Shown here: piece after piece, positions 17,264 to 25,124 of the stretch | How the letters are laid out: every line of letters starts with the position of its first letter | How positions within the stretch are numbered: position 1 is the first letter of the stretch | From: RGIG3513 sp045658985 | GTDB taxonomy: Bacteria; Bacillota; Clostridia; Oscillospirales; Butyricicoccaceae | DNA: 64,000 nt | Direction of reading: 5' to 3' | Assembly: GCA_045658985.1 (NCBI GenBank) | Contig: JAZOWC010000057.1 | Span: 12,220-76,219 of the forward strand | The notes under the pieces: model-generated | Told to the model about the DNA's origin: nothing | Database searches by the model: none | Seen by the model: only the letters and a program-made list of their open reading frames with translations | Made by a program: the position numbers and the translations under genes

Positions 17264-18556
17264 GTGAAAAAAATTATAGTATTTATACTTGCGGGCTGCA
17301 TCATATCGGCATCTTTTTATGCTTTGGGAGCTGATGACACAGCTTCGGTGGCCGCATTTGCCAAAAGCGAAAAGCAAGGGGGAGTTATAGTTTTTGACGT
17401 CGCGGATTTTACGGTCAGCGCGAAGTCCGGAAACTGCCTTGATGCAATACAGATTACAAGTATTCCCGAAAGGGGCAGACTGGCTGTGGGTGATAGTGGC
17501 GTGACCGCAGGTGATATCGTAGATATTGATGATTTATCGCGCATGACATTCTCGTCTACCGATTCAGCGGATTTGTTCGAAACAATGACGTTCAGACCCG
17601 TGTTTTCAAAAACAGGCACATCTGCAGATGATGTCAGAGTAACGTTATCACTGAGCAACAAGCCCAACAATACTCCTGTTGCCGTTAATGCTGAATACAA
17701 GACCTATACCGACATCAGGCTGTGCGGGACTCTCAAATCGGTGGATACAGATGGAGATGAATGCACTTATGAGATAACCAACAGCCCCAAAAAGGGTGAT
17801 ATTACTCTCGATGGCGCCGAGTTCGTATATGTGCCCAAGCAGGGCAAGAGCGGAAGAGACAGCTTTGAGTTCAAAGTAACCGACTCACGCGGCAATACGT
17901 CCGGTTCGGCAAAGGTTAGCATACTGATATGCAAACCTGCGTCCAAAGAAAGCTTTTCGTACAGTGATATGCTGGACAGCCACGCCCACTATGCAGCACT
18001 CTGCCTGAGAGAAGAAGGTATAATGGTAGGGGAGACATTTGGTGAGGAGAACTTTTTTTATCCCGATGAGACGGTCAGCAGAGCGCAGTTTGTGGCGCTG
18101 ATATCATCCGTAGCAGAACTTGCGCTTCCAACTGTATCGGTAGGCACGGGACTCAAGGACAATGAAGCAATACCTGTATGGGCCAGACCGTACGTGGCTG
18201 CGGCCATTAATTGCGGAGTGATCAGCGGTGAGACCTGTGATGACGGCAACAAGGTGTTCAGAGCCAATGACCCCATCACCCGCGCAGAAGCGGCATCTAT
18301 CATGGACAAAGCCATGAAACTGGCATCGGACGGCAGAAAAATGACCTTTGACGATACGGATAACGTTCCTGCGTGGGCGGAGCAATCAATTGTCAATACA
18401 ACGGCAGCGGGAATATTATCGGTGTTTGATGATAACACTGTGCGTGCGTCGGAATATGTAACCAGAGAGGATGCGGCAATTATGCTGCACAAGGCGGTGT
18501 GTCATGTTCAGAAAAAGACCAAGGAAACCGGCCTTTTAGCAGGCTTGTTTGACTAA
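17264..18556 (+). CDS. secreted S-layer homology (SLH) domain protein with Ig/cadherin-like repeat
   Basis: 430 residues with a signal peptide (KKIIVFILAGCIISASFYALG). Residues about 140-230 form a cadherin/Ig-like repeat (NNTPVAVNAEYKTYTD ... GRDSFEFKVTDSRGNTSG). The C-terminal half carries three SLH-type segments: YPDETVSRAQFVALIS, FRANDPITRAEAASIMDKA and VTREDAAIMLHKAV. SLH domains anchor proteins to pyruvylated secondary cell-wall polymers, so this is probably a surface protein or part of the spore or cell envelope. GTG 17264 is chosen because GGGAGG lies 7 nt before it; the earlier GTG overlaps that site. Monocistronic, with a strong terminator. Specific role unknown. Confidence 0.85.
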   Translation: MKKIIVFILAGCIISASFYALGADDTASVAAFAKSEKQGGVIVFDVADFTVSAKSGNCLDAIQITSIPERGRLAVGDSGVTAGDIVDIDDLSRMTFSSTDSADLFETMTFRPVFSKTGTSADDVRVTLSLSNKPNNTPVAVNAEYKTYTDIRLCGTLKSVDTDGDECTYEITNSPKKGDITLDGAEFVYVPKQGKSGRDSFEFKVTDSRGNTSGSAKVSILICKPASKESFSYSDMLDSHAHYAALCLREEGIMVGETFGEENFFYPDETVSRAQFVALISSVAELALPTVSVGTGLKDNEAIPVWARPYVAAAINCGVISGETCDDGNKVFRANDPITRAEAASIMDKAMKLASDGRKMTFDDTDNVPAWAEQSIVNTTAAGILSVFDDNTVRASEYVTREDAAIMLHKAVCHVQKKTKETGLLAGLFD

Positions 18557-18557
18557 C

Positions 18558-18587
18558 AAAAGAGCGTGCAAAGTGCACGCTCTTTTT
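18558..18587 (+). terminator. Intrinsic terminator after SLH gene
   Basis: A 12-bp perfect stem (18559-18570 with 18574-18585) and 3-nt loop, with the stem ending in a T run. Confidence 0.9.
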
Positions 18588-18616
18588 GTAAAATTGTAAA
18601 TTATTTATACTTTTGT

Positions 18617-18645
18617 TTGACATTGTATAGATATTATTATACAAT
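18617..18645 (+). promoter_or_regulatory. SigA-type promoter of chorismate-mutase/ACT gene
   Basis: TTGACA (18617-18622), 17-nt spacer, TACAAT (18640-18645). The next ORF starts 25 nt later. Confidence 0.82.
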
Positions 18646-18670
18646 TAATGTGGTTTAGGAGGCGATTTCG

Positions 18671-19534
18671 GTGAATCAAATCAATCTTTATAAAAAAATA
18701 ATAGATAACTGTGACGAGGCTTTGCGTGAGGCTTTTGTTCACAGAATGAATATTGCGGAGAATCTGGCGAGCGCAAAGATACAGAGCGGTATGCAGATAT
18801 CCAATGTCCAGAAGGATGAGGAGAACGTGCAGCGCGTTACTTTTGGTGTTCCCAGAGATATCAAGCCTATGGCGGTCTCTCTTTGGAGATCGCTCTCCCG
18901 TATGAATCGCGGCAGACAGTATGCCTACTTTATCCGTAATACCGAGTGCCGGCTGAGCTATGACGGATTTATGGTTGACGCTTTGCCTGACAGTACGGTA
19001 ATTTGTTCTTCGGATATTGCCCGTGATGTTTCTTCCAGATTCGGCCTTGTTGCCGAGGGATGTGCATCCATGAGAGAGGCTGTTTCCAGACTCGCCGAGG
19101 GTACATATGCTATGGCTGCGGTCAAAACTAACGGTTTCTACGATACAGCATGGCTGTACAGCATGATCCTCGACAAAGATATTTTTATCAACAGATTTGA
19201 GTTTTTGGATGACGGCAGCATGATCGCACTGCTGTCCAACAAGCTCGTCAATTCTCCCGACAATACAATTATCACCGTTGCATTCTCTATTGTGATGAAC
19301 CAGCCGGGTGATATTGCACAGAAAGTATCGATTTTTTCTGAAGCAGGGATGAACATAGAATACCTTGCCGTAAAAACTCAGGACATTGACGATGACGATC
19401 GAAGAAACATCAACATTGTTTTCTGTGAGCTCTCCGGCGGCGGTCTTACATCGGTCAATTCCAGAGCGGCGTTTATGCAGCTGGAGAACGAATGTACAAT
19501 TTTCCGTATTCTCGGCAGCAGAAAGAGCGTGTAA
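18671..19534 (+). CDS. chorismate mutase-like/ACT domain protein, degenerate P-protein-like
   Basis: 287 residues. Residues 5-75 resemble the AroQ-type chorismate mutase helix bundle (one long R/K-E-rich helix with MNIAENLASAKIQSG). Residues about 205-280 are an ACT domain (TIITVAFSIVMNQPGDIAQKVSIFSEAGMNIEYL). The middle looks like a shortened prephenate dehydratase domain in which the catalytic TRF motif reads NRF. Domain order therefore matches bifunctional PheA, but the protein is about 70 residues short and key residues appear lost. It could be a regulatory paralog or a divergent enzyme. GTG start with GGAGG 8 nt upstream. It has its own promoter and a bidirectional terminator. Function not assigned. 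Confidence 0.65.
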   Translation: MNQINLYKKIIDNCDEALREAFVHRMNIAENLASAKIQSGMQISNVQKDEENVQRVTFGVPRDIKPMAVSLWRSLSRMNRGRQYAYFIRNTECRLSYDGFMVDALPDSTVICSSDIARDVSSRFGLVAEGCASMREAVSRLAEGTYAMAAVKTNGFYDTAWLYSMILDKDIFINRFEFLDDGSMIALLSNKLVNSPDNTIITVAFSIVMNQPGDIAQKVSIFSEAGMNIEYLAVKTQDIDDDDRRNINIVFCELSGGGLTSVNSRAAFMQLENECTIFRILGSRKSV

Positions 19535-19546
19535 AAACCGAATATT

Positions 19547-19576
19547 AAAAGACGCAGACAACAGTCTGCTTCTTTT
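19547..19576. terminator. Bidirectional terminator between convergent genes
   Basis: A 13-bp stem with one mismatch (19547-19559 with 19564-19576) and ACAA-type loop. Outer A/T runs serve both the chorismate-mutase-like gene (plus) and the aminotransferase (minus). Confidence 0.8.
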
Positions 19577-19589
19577 GTAATTTAAAGGG

Positions 19590-20864
19590 TTATTTTTCGA
19601 GGAGTTTCTCTACTGCAGCAAGCTTGGTGCATATACAGAATACTTCCATAGCGGCACGGAGCTCCTCAACAGGGGGGAGTGAGGGCGCGATACGGATGTT
19701 CTTGTCTTCGGGATCGATGCCGTAGGGATAAGTAGCACCTGCATTGGTAAGAATCACGCCGGCGTCGGCACAGAGCTTGTGTATGCGCTTTGCACAGCCG
19801 GGGAGCGCATCAAAGCTGATAAAATATCCGCCCTTGGGGGCCAGCCAGCTTGCAACACCTGTATCACCAAGCTCGCGCGTAAGCATATCGTTAACCGTGT
19901 CAAACTTGGGCCTCATCAGCTCGGCATGCTTCCTCATAAGTGCGTCGACTGCTTCTGCATTGGGCAAAAAACGGCTGTGGCGCAGCTGATTGATCTTGTC
20001 GGGACCGATTCCCTGAACGGTCATGATCTTCTTGCACCATTCAACGTTGGTGTCCGAACATGCCATTGCGGCTACACCCGCGCCGGGGTAGGTAATCTTG
20101 GATGTGGATGTGTATATGAGAACTCTGTCGGGATTGCCTGCCTGAGCGCACTCATTATATATGTTAAGCAGCGCGGGGCGCTCATCTGTCAGATGGTGCA
20201 CGACATATGCGTTGTCCCAGAATATACGGAAATCCTCTGCACCGGTCTTCATATGGGCGAGACGGCGCACACAGTCATCAGAGTAGACATATCCCTGAGG
20301 GTTGGAGTACTTGGGTACACACCATATGCCTTTGACAGCTTTGTCTGCGGCGAGAGTCTCGACCACGTCCATATCGGGACCGTCTTCGGTCATAGGCACT
20401 GGAATCATTTCTATGCCGAGCTGTTGACATATGGAGAAGTGACGGTCGTAGCCGGGGACAGGGCAGAGCCACTTGACCTTTTCTTCCTGAATCCAGGGGC
20501 GTTTGCTTTCGGGTGCGCCGAACACCCAAAGTCTCATAATTGTGTCGTACATCATTGTGAGACTGGAGTTGCCGCCTGCGATTACGTTGCCGACGGGGAC
20601 TTCCAGAATCTCGGCAAACAGCTCGCGGCTTTCGATGATACCGGTCAGGATACCGTAGTTTCTGGTATCTGTCTCTCGGGATATTGCCTGCTCGTTGGTC
20701 GACAGAACGGTAAGCATAGGCTCTACAATATCAAGCTGAGCGGCGCTGGGTTTGCCTCTGGACATGTCAAGCCTGAGGCCTTTACTGCAGCAGGCGTTAT
20801 ACTGCTCTTTGAGCTGCGCGTAAAGTGAGTTAAGTTCGGATTTTGATGCGTTTACAAGGTTCAT
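19590..20864 (-). CDS. aminotransferase class I/II, aspartate aminotransferase type Ic (PF12897-like)
   Basis: PLP-dependent enzyme of 424 residues. Asp217 and Tyr220 in FWDNAYVVHHL and Lys256 in STSKITYPGAG occupy the cofactor positions of fold-type I enzymes. The MSRGKPSAAQLD opening and the overall length match the subgroup often named aspartate aminotransferase type Ic, which makes aspartate/oxaloacetate from glutamate/2-oxoglutarate. GGAGG lies 6 nt before the start. It overlaps the pantothenate kinase gene by 4 nt. Aspartate also feeds pantothenate (through beta-alanine), so the pairing could be metabolic, but that is inference. Confidence 0.87.
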   Translation of the reverse strand: MNLVNASKSELNSLYAQLKEQYNACCSKGLRLDMSRGKPSAAQLDIVEPMLTVLSTNEQAISRETDTRNYGILTGIIESRELFAEILEVPVGNVIAGGNSSLTMMYDTIMRLWVFGAPESKRPWIQEEKVKWLCPVPGYDRHFSICQQLGIEMIPVPMTEDGPDMDVVETLAADKAVKGIWCVPKYSNPQGYVYSDDCVRRLAHMKTGAEDFRIFWDNAYVVHHLTDERPALLNIYNECAQAGNPDRVLIYTSTSKITYPGAGVAAMACSDTNVEWCKKIMTVQGIGPDKINQLRHSRFLPNAEAVDALMRKHAELMRPKFDTVNDMLTRELGDTGVASWLAPKGGYFISFDALPGCAKRIHKLCADAGVILTNAGATYPYGIDPEDKNIRIAPSLPPVEELRAAMEVFCICTKLAAVEKLLEK

Positions 20865-21694
20865 TGTTTTCCTCCGTTATTTTTGCCGTATATGGCAGCG
20901 CCAATGGCGGTTGCAAAGTCTGAATTGTCAGGGATGATGAATCTGCAGCCGTACAGATCCTCAAGCTGGCGGTATGTGGGCAGGGCATTTTCGACTACAG
21001 ACAGTCTGCCTGTAAGAATAATATCCGTTGCGCCCTGATTCTTGGCAGCAAATGCCGCAAGAATACCTATATTCTGAATGATCAGGTTAAGAACACCTGC
21101 TGCAATGTCTTCGTGAGAGGCGACGTCGCTGGATTTGCCGAAGTTGGATGCAGTTATCTCGGTATTCATATTGGACAGCTTGGTCTGTGTTATATCACCG
21201 ATAGTCAGGTCAACATTGGATGTAACACCCTTGGATGCCATTTTGATGATATTATCAAAATCACGGACACCCACCAGCTTGTCGCACAGACCGATAAGTG
21301 TTCCTCCGCCTATGCCCGAGCCGCCTACGTGCCATATTTTGTCGTCTTTGACGCCGACATAGGCCGTACCGGTGCCCATGCTTACCACAACAGCATTGGT
21401 GCAGGAGGAGATAAACTTTCCGCCGAGACCGACGCACATAAATTCGTCAGCCATATAAGTAGGAATGCCAAACATTGGCTCCTTGATCAGCGAGGAACCC
21501 ACACCTGTGCATATAATGGCATCTATCTGGGAGAGTGATAGGGAGTTGACGGCCATATATTTGCCAAAAGCTCCGTATGCGGAGGTAAACGGATCTCCGG
21601 CACGGACGATGTCAGGAGAGACGATTTTGCCGTCCTTGAGACCAACTATTTTGGTGGTGCTGCCGCCTATGTCGATGCCTATAATATATCCCAT
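20861..21694 (-). CDS. coaW: type II pantothenate kinase
   Basis: 277-residue actin-like-fold ATPase that phosphorylates pantothenate, committing it to coenzyme A. GIDIGGSTTK (5-14) is the phosphate-1 loop. Further ASKHA motifs are SMGTGTAYVGV and GSGIGGGTLIGL. The eukaryote-like type II form is the minority type in bacteria, and no type I or III enzyme is seen in this window. Middle gene of a three-gene minus-strand unit. Confidence 0.86.
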   Translation of the reverse strand: MGYIIGIDIGGSTTKIVGLKDGKIVSPDIVRAGDPFTSAYGAFGKYMAVNSLSLSQIDAIICTGVGSSLIKEPMFGIPTYMADEFMCVGLGGKFISSCTNAVVVSMGTGTAYVGVKDDKIWHVGGSGIGGGTLIGLCDKLVGVRDFDNIIKMASKGVTSNVDLTIGDITQTKLSNMNTEITASNFGKSSDVASHEDIAAGVLNLIIQNIGILAAFAAKNQGATDIILTGRLSVVENALPTYRQLEDLYGCRFIIPDNSDFATAIGAAIYGKNNGGKQ

Positions 21695-21736
21695 TATAAC
21701 ACCTCTTTACAGTATATTGTCAGCGGGGATTATTGC

Positions 21737-21985
21737 TTATACAATGGTCTTGAGTGCCTGTGCTATCTGGTCGGGGCAGGAGGTGGGTTTGAGACCGCAG
21801 GTTGTGCCTTCCATGCGCTTGATAGCATCGGATACTTCCATACCGACAAGCAGTCTGGATATACCGGCAAGATTACCGCTGCAGCCGCCCTCGATCTTTA
21901 TGGCTTTGATTATGCCGTCTTCGGTGGTGATATCGTATTTTCTGGAGCATACGCCCTTGGGGTAATAAACGGTATTTTTTGTCAT
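21737..21985 (-). CDS. TSCPD domain-containing protein
   Basis: 82-residue protein that contains the name-giving TSCPDQIAQAL at its C-terminus and GGCSGNLAGIS in the middle, as in the small TSCPD family (TIGR03905-like). The same domain closes vitamin B12-dependent ribonucleotide reductases; the free-standing form has no established function known to me. Conserved cysteines (CSRK, GGCSG, TTCG, TSCPD) suggest metal binding. First gene of the unit with coaW and the aminotransferase. Confidence 0.88.
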   Translation of the reverse strand: MTKNTVYYPKGVCSRKYDITTEDGIIKAIKIEGGCSGNLAGISRLLVGMEVSDAIKRMEGTTCGLKPTSCPDQIAQALKTIV

Positions 21986-22013
21986 AATAAACCTCCGGGA
22001 TTTTCTCTATAGT

Positions 22014-22042
22014 AATCTATCACAAAATATGCATCTTGTCTA
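22014..22042 (-). promoter_or_regulatory. Probable SigA promoter of TSCPD-coaW-aminotransferase unit
   Basis: On the minus strand TAGACA (22042-22037) and TAGATT (22019-22014) are spaced by 17 nt, 29 nt upstream of the TSCPD start. Confidence 0.6.
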
Positions 22043-22094
22043 TAATTAAAATACTTATTGTGGCTATATGAAGACTGATATAGATGCAATGGCA

Positions 22095-23363
22095 TTATCT
22101 GCCGCTTTTCAGCTTGTCCCAGTATTCTTTTGCCTGAGATTCGGATTTGTTTTTGCCCGGTTCGTAGTATACGGTATCCTTGAGTATATCGGGGAGATAC
22201 TGCTGAGACACATAATTCCCCGGGAAATTATGGGGATACTTGTATGTGAGCCCGTGACCGAGTTTTTGTGCGCCGCCGTAGTGTGCATCTTTGAGATGTG
22301 CGGGGATATCGCCGTAGTTGCCGCTTGTTACGTCTGCCATAGCGGCATCAATAGCCGTGACCACCGAGTTGGATTTGGGCGCCGTGGCAATAAGCAGAGC
22401 TGCCTGAGTCAGCGGCAGACGTGCTTCGGGCAGACCGAGCTGCAGAGCGCTGTCGCAGCAGGCTTTGACAATAAAAGCTGCCTGGGGATATGCAAGTCCC
22501 ACGTCCTCGCTGACTGCGCATAGCATTCTGCGGCAGGCCGAGGCAATGTCTCCGCCTGCGAGTATTCGCGCCAGATAATGCACAGCGGCATCGGGGTCGG
22601 AGCCTCGCAGAGATTTGTGGAATGCAGAGAGTATATCGTAGTGGCTGTCCCCGTCGCGGTCGTATTTGGCAGAGGATTTCTGGGTGATCAGCTTTGCGTC
22701 CTCCAGTGTCACAAATATAGAGCCGTCATCACCGATTGATGCTGCCGAAAGCAGCTCCACAGCGTTGATGGATTTGCGAACGTCACCGCCGCAAGCCAAA
22801 GCAATATGAGCACACACGCCCTCGTCTATGGAGATTTTTGTCTTCATTCGCTTGGCACAGATGGAGAATGCTCTGCGTACCGCCTTCTGTACGTCCTCCT
22901 GTGTGACAGGTTTGAACTCAAATACCGTGGATCGGCTCAGAATGGCATTGTATACGTAAAAATACGGATTCTCCGTAGTGGATGCTATCAGGGTGATCTT
23001 GCCGCTTTCTATAAACTCCAGCAAAGACTGCTGCTGTTTTTTGTTGAAATACTGTATCTCGTCCAGATACAGCAGGACTCCCTCGGGTGCGAGCAAGGTA
23101 TCAAGTTCTCCGATGATGGACTTGATGTCTGCCGTGGATGCAGTGGTTGCGTTGAGCTTGTACAGCTTGCGATTGGTCTGCGAGGCGATTATCTGCGCAA
23201 GTGTGGTTTTGCCAACCCCTGAGGGGCCGTAGAAAATCATGTTGGGGATTTTTCCGCTCTGTACAATACGCCGGAGTATTCCGTTTTCGCCAATAAGATG
23301 TTCCTGTCCAACTACGTCGTCAAATGTCATAGGGCGGATCGAATCCGCAAGCGGCTGGTACAA
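22095..23363 (-). CDS. rarA: replication-associated recombination protein A (MgsA/RarA AAA+ ATPase)
   Basis: AAA+ clamp-loader-like ATPase of 422 residues acting at stalled replication forks. Walker A GPSGVGKT is near residues 46-53, Walker B is LLYLDEIQYF near 95, and a sensor region reads STTENPYF. The C-terminal MgsA domain includes SLRGSDPDAAVHYLARIL and AHYGGAQKLGHG. I take TTG 23363 as the start: it has GGAGGTG 5-7 nt upstream and yields LYQPLADSIRP, the usual N-terminus. An upstream TTG lies before the ribosome site. Divergent from nrdR. Confidence 0.93.
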   Translation of the reverse strand: MYQPLADSIRPMTFDDVVGQEHLIGENGILRRIVQSGKIPNMIFYGPSGVGKTTLAQIIASQTNRKLYKLNATTASTADIKSIIGELDTLLAPEGVLLYLDEIQYFNKKQQQSLLEFIESGKITLIASTTENPYFYVYNAILSRSTVFEFKPVTQEDVQKAVRRAFSICAKRMKTKISIDEGVCAHIALACGGDVRKSINAVELLSAASIGDDGSIFVTLEDAKLITQKSSAKYDRDGDSHYDILSAFHKSLRGSDPDAAVHYLARILAGGDIASACRRMLCAVSEDVGLAYPQAAFIVKACCDSALQLGLPEARLPLTQAALLIATAPKSNSVVTAIDAAMADVTSGNYGDIPAHLKDAHYGGAQKLGHGLTYKYPHNFPGNYVSQQYLPDILKDTVYYEPGKNKSESQAKEYWDKLKSGR

Positions 23364-23415
23364 AAAAACACCTCCAAACAATCAGTTTACGTGAGTACAC
23401 AATTACACACTTTAT

Positions 23416-23444
23416 ATAATAATACATAAGCTCAATTTATTCAA
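23416..23444 (-). promoter_or_regulatory. Probable SigA promoter of rarA
   Basis: On the minus strand TTGAAT (23444-23439) and TATTAT (23421-23416) are spaced by 17 nt. Its -35 box lies 7 bp from that of the divergent nrdR promoter. Confidence 0.6.
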
Positions 23445-23451
23445 CAAAAGA

Positions 23452-23480
23452 TTGCATCTTTTCTCAAAATATGGTATTAT
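23452..23480 (+). promoter_or_regulatory. SigA-type promoter of nrdR
   Basis: TTGCAT (23452-23457), 17-nt spacer, TATTAT (23475-23480). Start predicted about 40 nt before nrdR. Confidence 0.72.
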
Positions 23481-23526
23481 ACAAAAAGTATAGTCAAATA
23501 TATAGCTTTTTTAGGGGGAAATGAAT

Positions 23527-23988
23527 ATGAGATGCCCGTTCTGCGGTTATCCTGAGAGCAAGGTTGTGGATTCCAGACCTACCGACGAATCCAGCAGCAT
23601 TCGCAGAAGACGAGAGTGCCTGTCCTGCGCCAAGCGTTTTACAACCTATGAGACGGTGGAGAGCCTGCCTCTGGTAGTTGTCAAAAAGGATGGCGGCAGA
23701 GAGACATTTGACCGCAACAAGATACTCAACGGACTTGTCAAAGCCTGTGAAAAACGTCCTGTACCTATTGCTGTGCTGGAAAAAGCGGCATCAGATATCG
23801 AGCAGCAGCTGCTCAACTCTCTGAATCGCGAAATCAAGACCGAATATATCGGCGAGCTTGTTATGGAAAAACTCAAAGATATCGATGAGGTGGCATATGT
23901 ACGTTTTGCCTCGGTTTACAGACAGTTCAAGGACATCAATACCTTTATGAGTGAGCTTTCCAAACTGCTCGGCAATCATATCAAATAA
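23527..23988 (+). CDS. nrdR: transcriptional repressor NrdR
   Basis: 153-residue regulator of ribonucleotide reductase genes that senses ATP/dATP. The zinc ribbon is Cys3-Cys6 and Cys31-Cys34 (CPFC, CLSC). The ATP-cone domain starts VVKKDGGRETFDRNKI. ATG 23527 gives the canonical MRCPFC start and lies 6-8 nt after AGGGGG; the ATG two codons earlier is too close to that site. No nrd genes lie nearby. Terminated by a strong bidirectional hairpin. Confidence 0.96.
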   Translation: MRCPFCGYPESKVVDSRPTDESSSIRRRRECLSCAKRFTTYETVESLPLVVVKKDGGRETFDRNKILNGLVKACEKRPVPIAVLEKAASDIEQQLLNSLNREIKTEYIGELVMEKLKDIDEVAYVRFASVYRQFKDINTFMSELSKLLGNHIK

Positions 23989-23991
23989 CAC

Positions 23992-24024
23992 AAAGGCGCT
24001 TCGGTAAATCCCGAAGCGCCTTTT
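23992..24024. terminator. Bidirectional terminator between nrdR and DUF4363 gene
   Basis: A 13-bp stem (23992-24004 with 24011-24023) with TAAATC loop and flanking A/T runs on both sides. It can serve nrdR (plus) and the yetF unit (minus). Confidence 0.88.
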
Positions 24025-24034
24025 GATTTTCTGT

Positions 24035-24397
24035 TCAGAATAAGGTCCGGAAGGTGGGGGTATCATATCTGCCGATGATATTAAACTGATGGAGTATGCT
24101 GCTTATCTCGGCATCAAACTCGTTGCGGTCATTATTGTTCAAAAATGACAGGGCGCGGTTGAGTGTCTGAGTGAGCTCGTCAATATGCTCGTGGGGGATA
24201 AATGCGGACAGCAGGGATACCTTGCTGTCCCATTTTTGCTTTATGGCACAGAGCATCGAGGGATCGTATTTTTTGGCCGCGTACTGAGTCTGCTCGGCCA
24301 GTGTGCGGCACAGAGAGCGTGTGTACAGCGTGCCGGAAACACCCGCACATACGGCTAAGATCAGGCACAGCACGGATGCTATGAGCCGTATTTTCAT
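24035..24397 (-). CDS. DUF4363 family protein
   Basis: 120 residues with one N-terminal membrane segment (IASVLCLILAVCAGVSGTLYT) and a helical remainder, matching small DUF4363 proteins regularly found beside DUF421/YetF genes in spore formers. The start is 1 nt from the end of the yetF gene, so the two are translationally linked. Function unknown. A role in the spore envelope has been suggested for related Bacillus YetF/YhcN-type systems, but nothing in this sequence proves it. Confidence 0.72.
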   Translation of the reverse strand: MKIRLIASVLCLILAVCAGVSGTLYTRSLCRTLAEQTQYAAKKYDPSMLCAIKQKWDSKVSLLSAFIPHEHIDELTQTLNRALSFLNNNDRNEFDAEISSILHQFNIIGRYDTPTFRTLF

Positions 24398-24398
24398 G

Positions 24399-25076
24399 TC
24401 AGTCTCCTCCTTTTTTGACGAAGATCAGGTTATTGTTTCCGTCGCAGGCAAGCAGAAAAACCTCGCTTATGCTTTGTGCTCCGTTTTTGCGGATGGTGTT
24501 GTGCAGCCATTTGCGGCTTGCTTCTGATTGCGTGTATGTGCGATCTACCAGCTTACCGTCGCATATTATCGGGCAAAACGGCTCTGACGGGCTGACTTTG
24601 ACGGACAGATCTTTGGCCGATGGCGGCATATATTCTGCGTCCACCAGCACGCTGAGTCTGCCGTTTGTCTCCATTTGTGCGAGCCTTACTGTGCGCAGAT
24701 CGTATACGTCTTTGAGCCTCAGATCTTCCATAAGATCATCCAGTGTTATACGCAGTGAGCGCATGGCACGCTGGTCTATATTGCCGTCACGAATTATTGT
24801 TATGGGTCTGCCGCTTATTAACGTGCGCAGTCGCGGACATTTGAGCGACAGAGAAGATATAATCACCTCTGTTGACACAAGAGTTATTATTGGAATAATG
24901 CCGTGCACCAACGGAAGTTCTATATCCTGCATAGGCACCGATGCCACAGCGGATATCAGGATGGTGATCACGAGCTCTGCAGGCTGCATTTCGCCAACCT
25001 GTCGCTTGCCCATAAATCTCATGGAAAGAATAATGAAAAAATACAGTATCAGTGTGCGGATAAGCGGTATAAGCAT
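24399..25076 (-). CDS. DUF421/YetF family membrane protein
   Basis: 225 residues with three N-terminal helices and then the soluble DUF421 region: MRFMGKRQVGEMQPAELVITILIS is split across helix 1 and the conserved loop, followed by SGRPITIIRDGNIDQRAMRSLRIT and DLMEDLRLKDVYDL. This matches B. subtilis YetF/YdfR/SpoVAEA-associated proteins. The ribosome site GGAGGTG is held inside a hairpin (see the separate entry). Cotranscribed with DUF4363. Biochemical role not established. Confidence 0.88.
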   Translation of the reverse strand: MLIPLIRTLILYFFIILSMRFMGKRQVGEMQPAELVITILISAVASVPMQDIELPLVHGIIPIITLVSTEVIISSLSLKCPRLRTLISGRPITIIRDGNIDQRAMRSLRITLDDLMEDLRLKDVYDLRTVRLAQMETNGRLSVLVDAEYMPPSAKDLSVKVSPSEPFCPIICDGKLVDRTYTQSEASRKWLHNTIRKNGAQSISEVFLLACDGNNNLIFVKKGGD

Positions 25077-25079
25077 AAT

Positions 25080-25118
25080 ACACCTCCGGGGATACGGTTA
25101 GTATAACCCCGAAGGTGT
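25080..25118 (-). promoter_or_regulatory. Hairpin occluding the ribosome-binding site of the yetF-like gene
   Basis: On the minus-strand RNA, 12 nt (25118-25107) pair with 25091-25080 with one G-U pair. The 3' arm contains the GGAGGTG Shine-Dalgarno of the DUF421 gene. No U tract follows on either strand, so it does not look like a terminator; it is more like a translation-control element between the patatin and DUF421 genes. Confidence 0.6.
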
Positions 25119-25124
25119 AAAAAA

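Noticed and set aside
23481..23520. Possible NrdR box near CAAATATATAGC upstream of nrdR
   Set aside because: Only the central ATATAT part fits; the flanking ACAC/GTGT arms of an NrdR box are absent.
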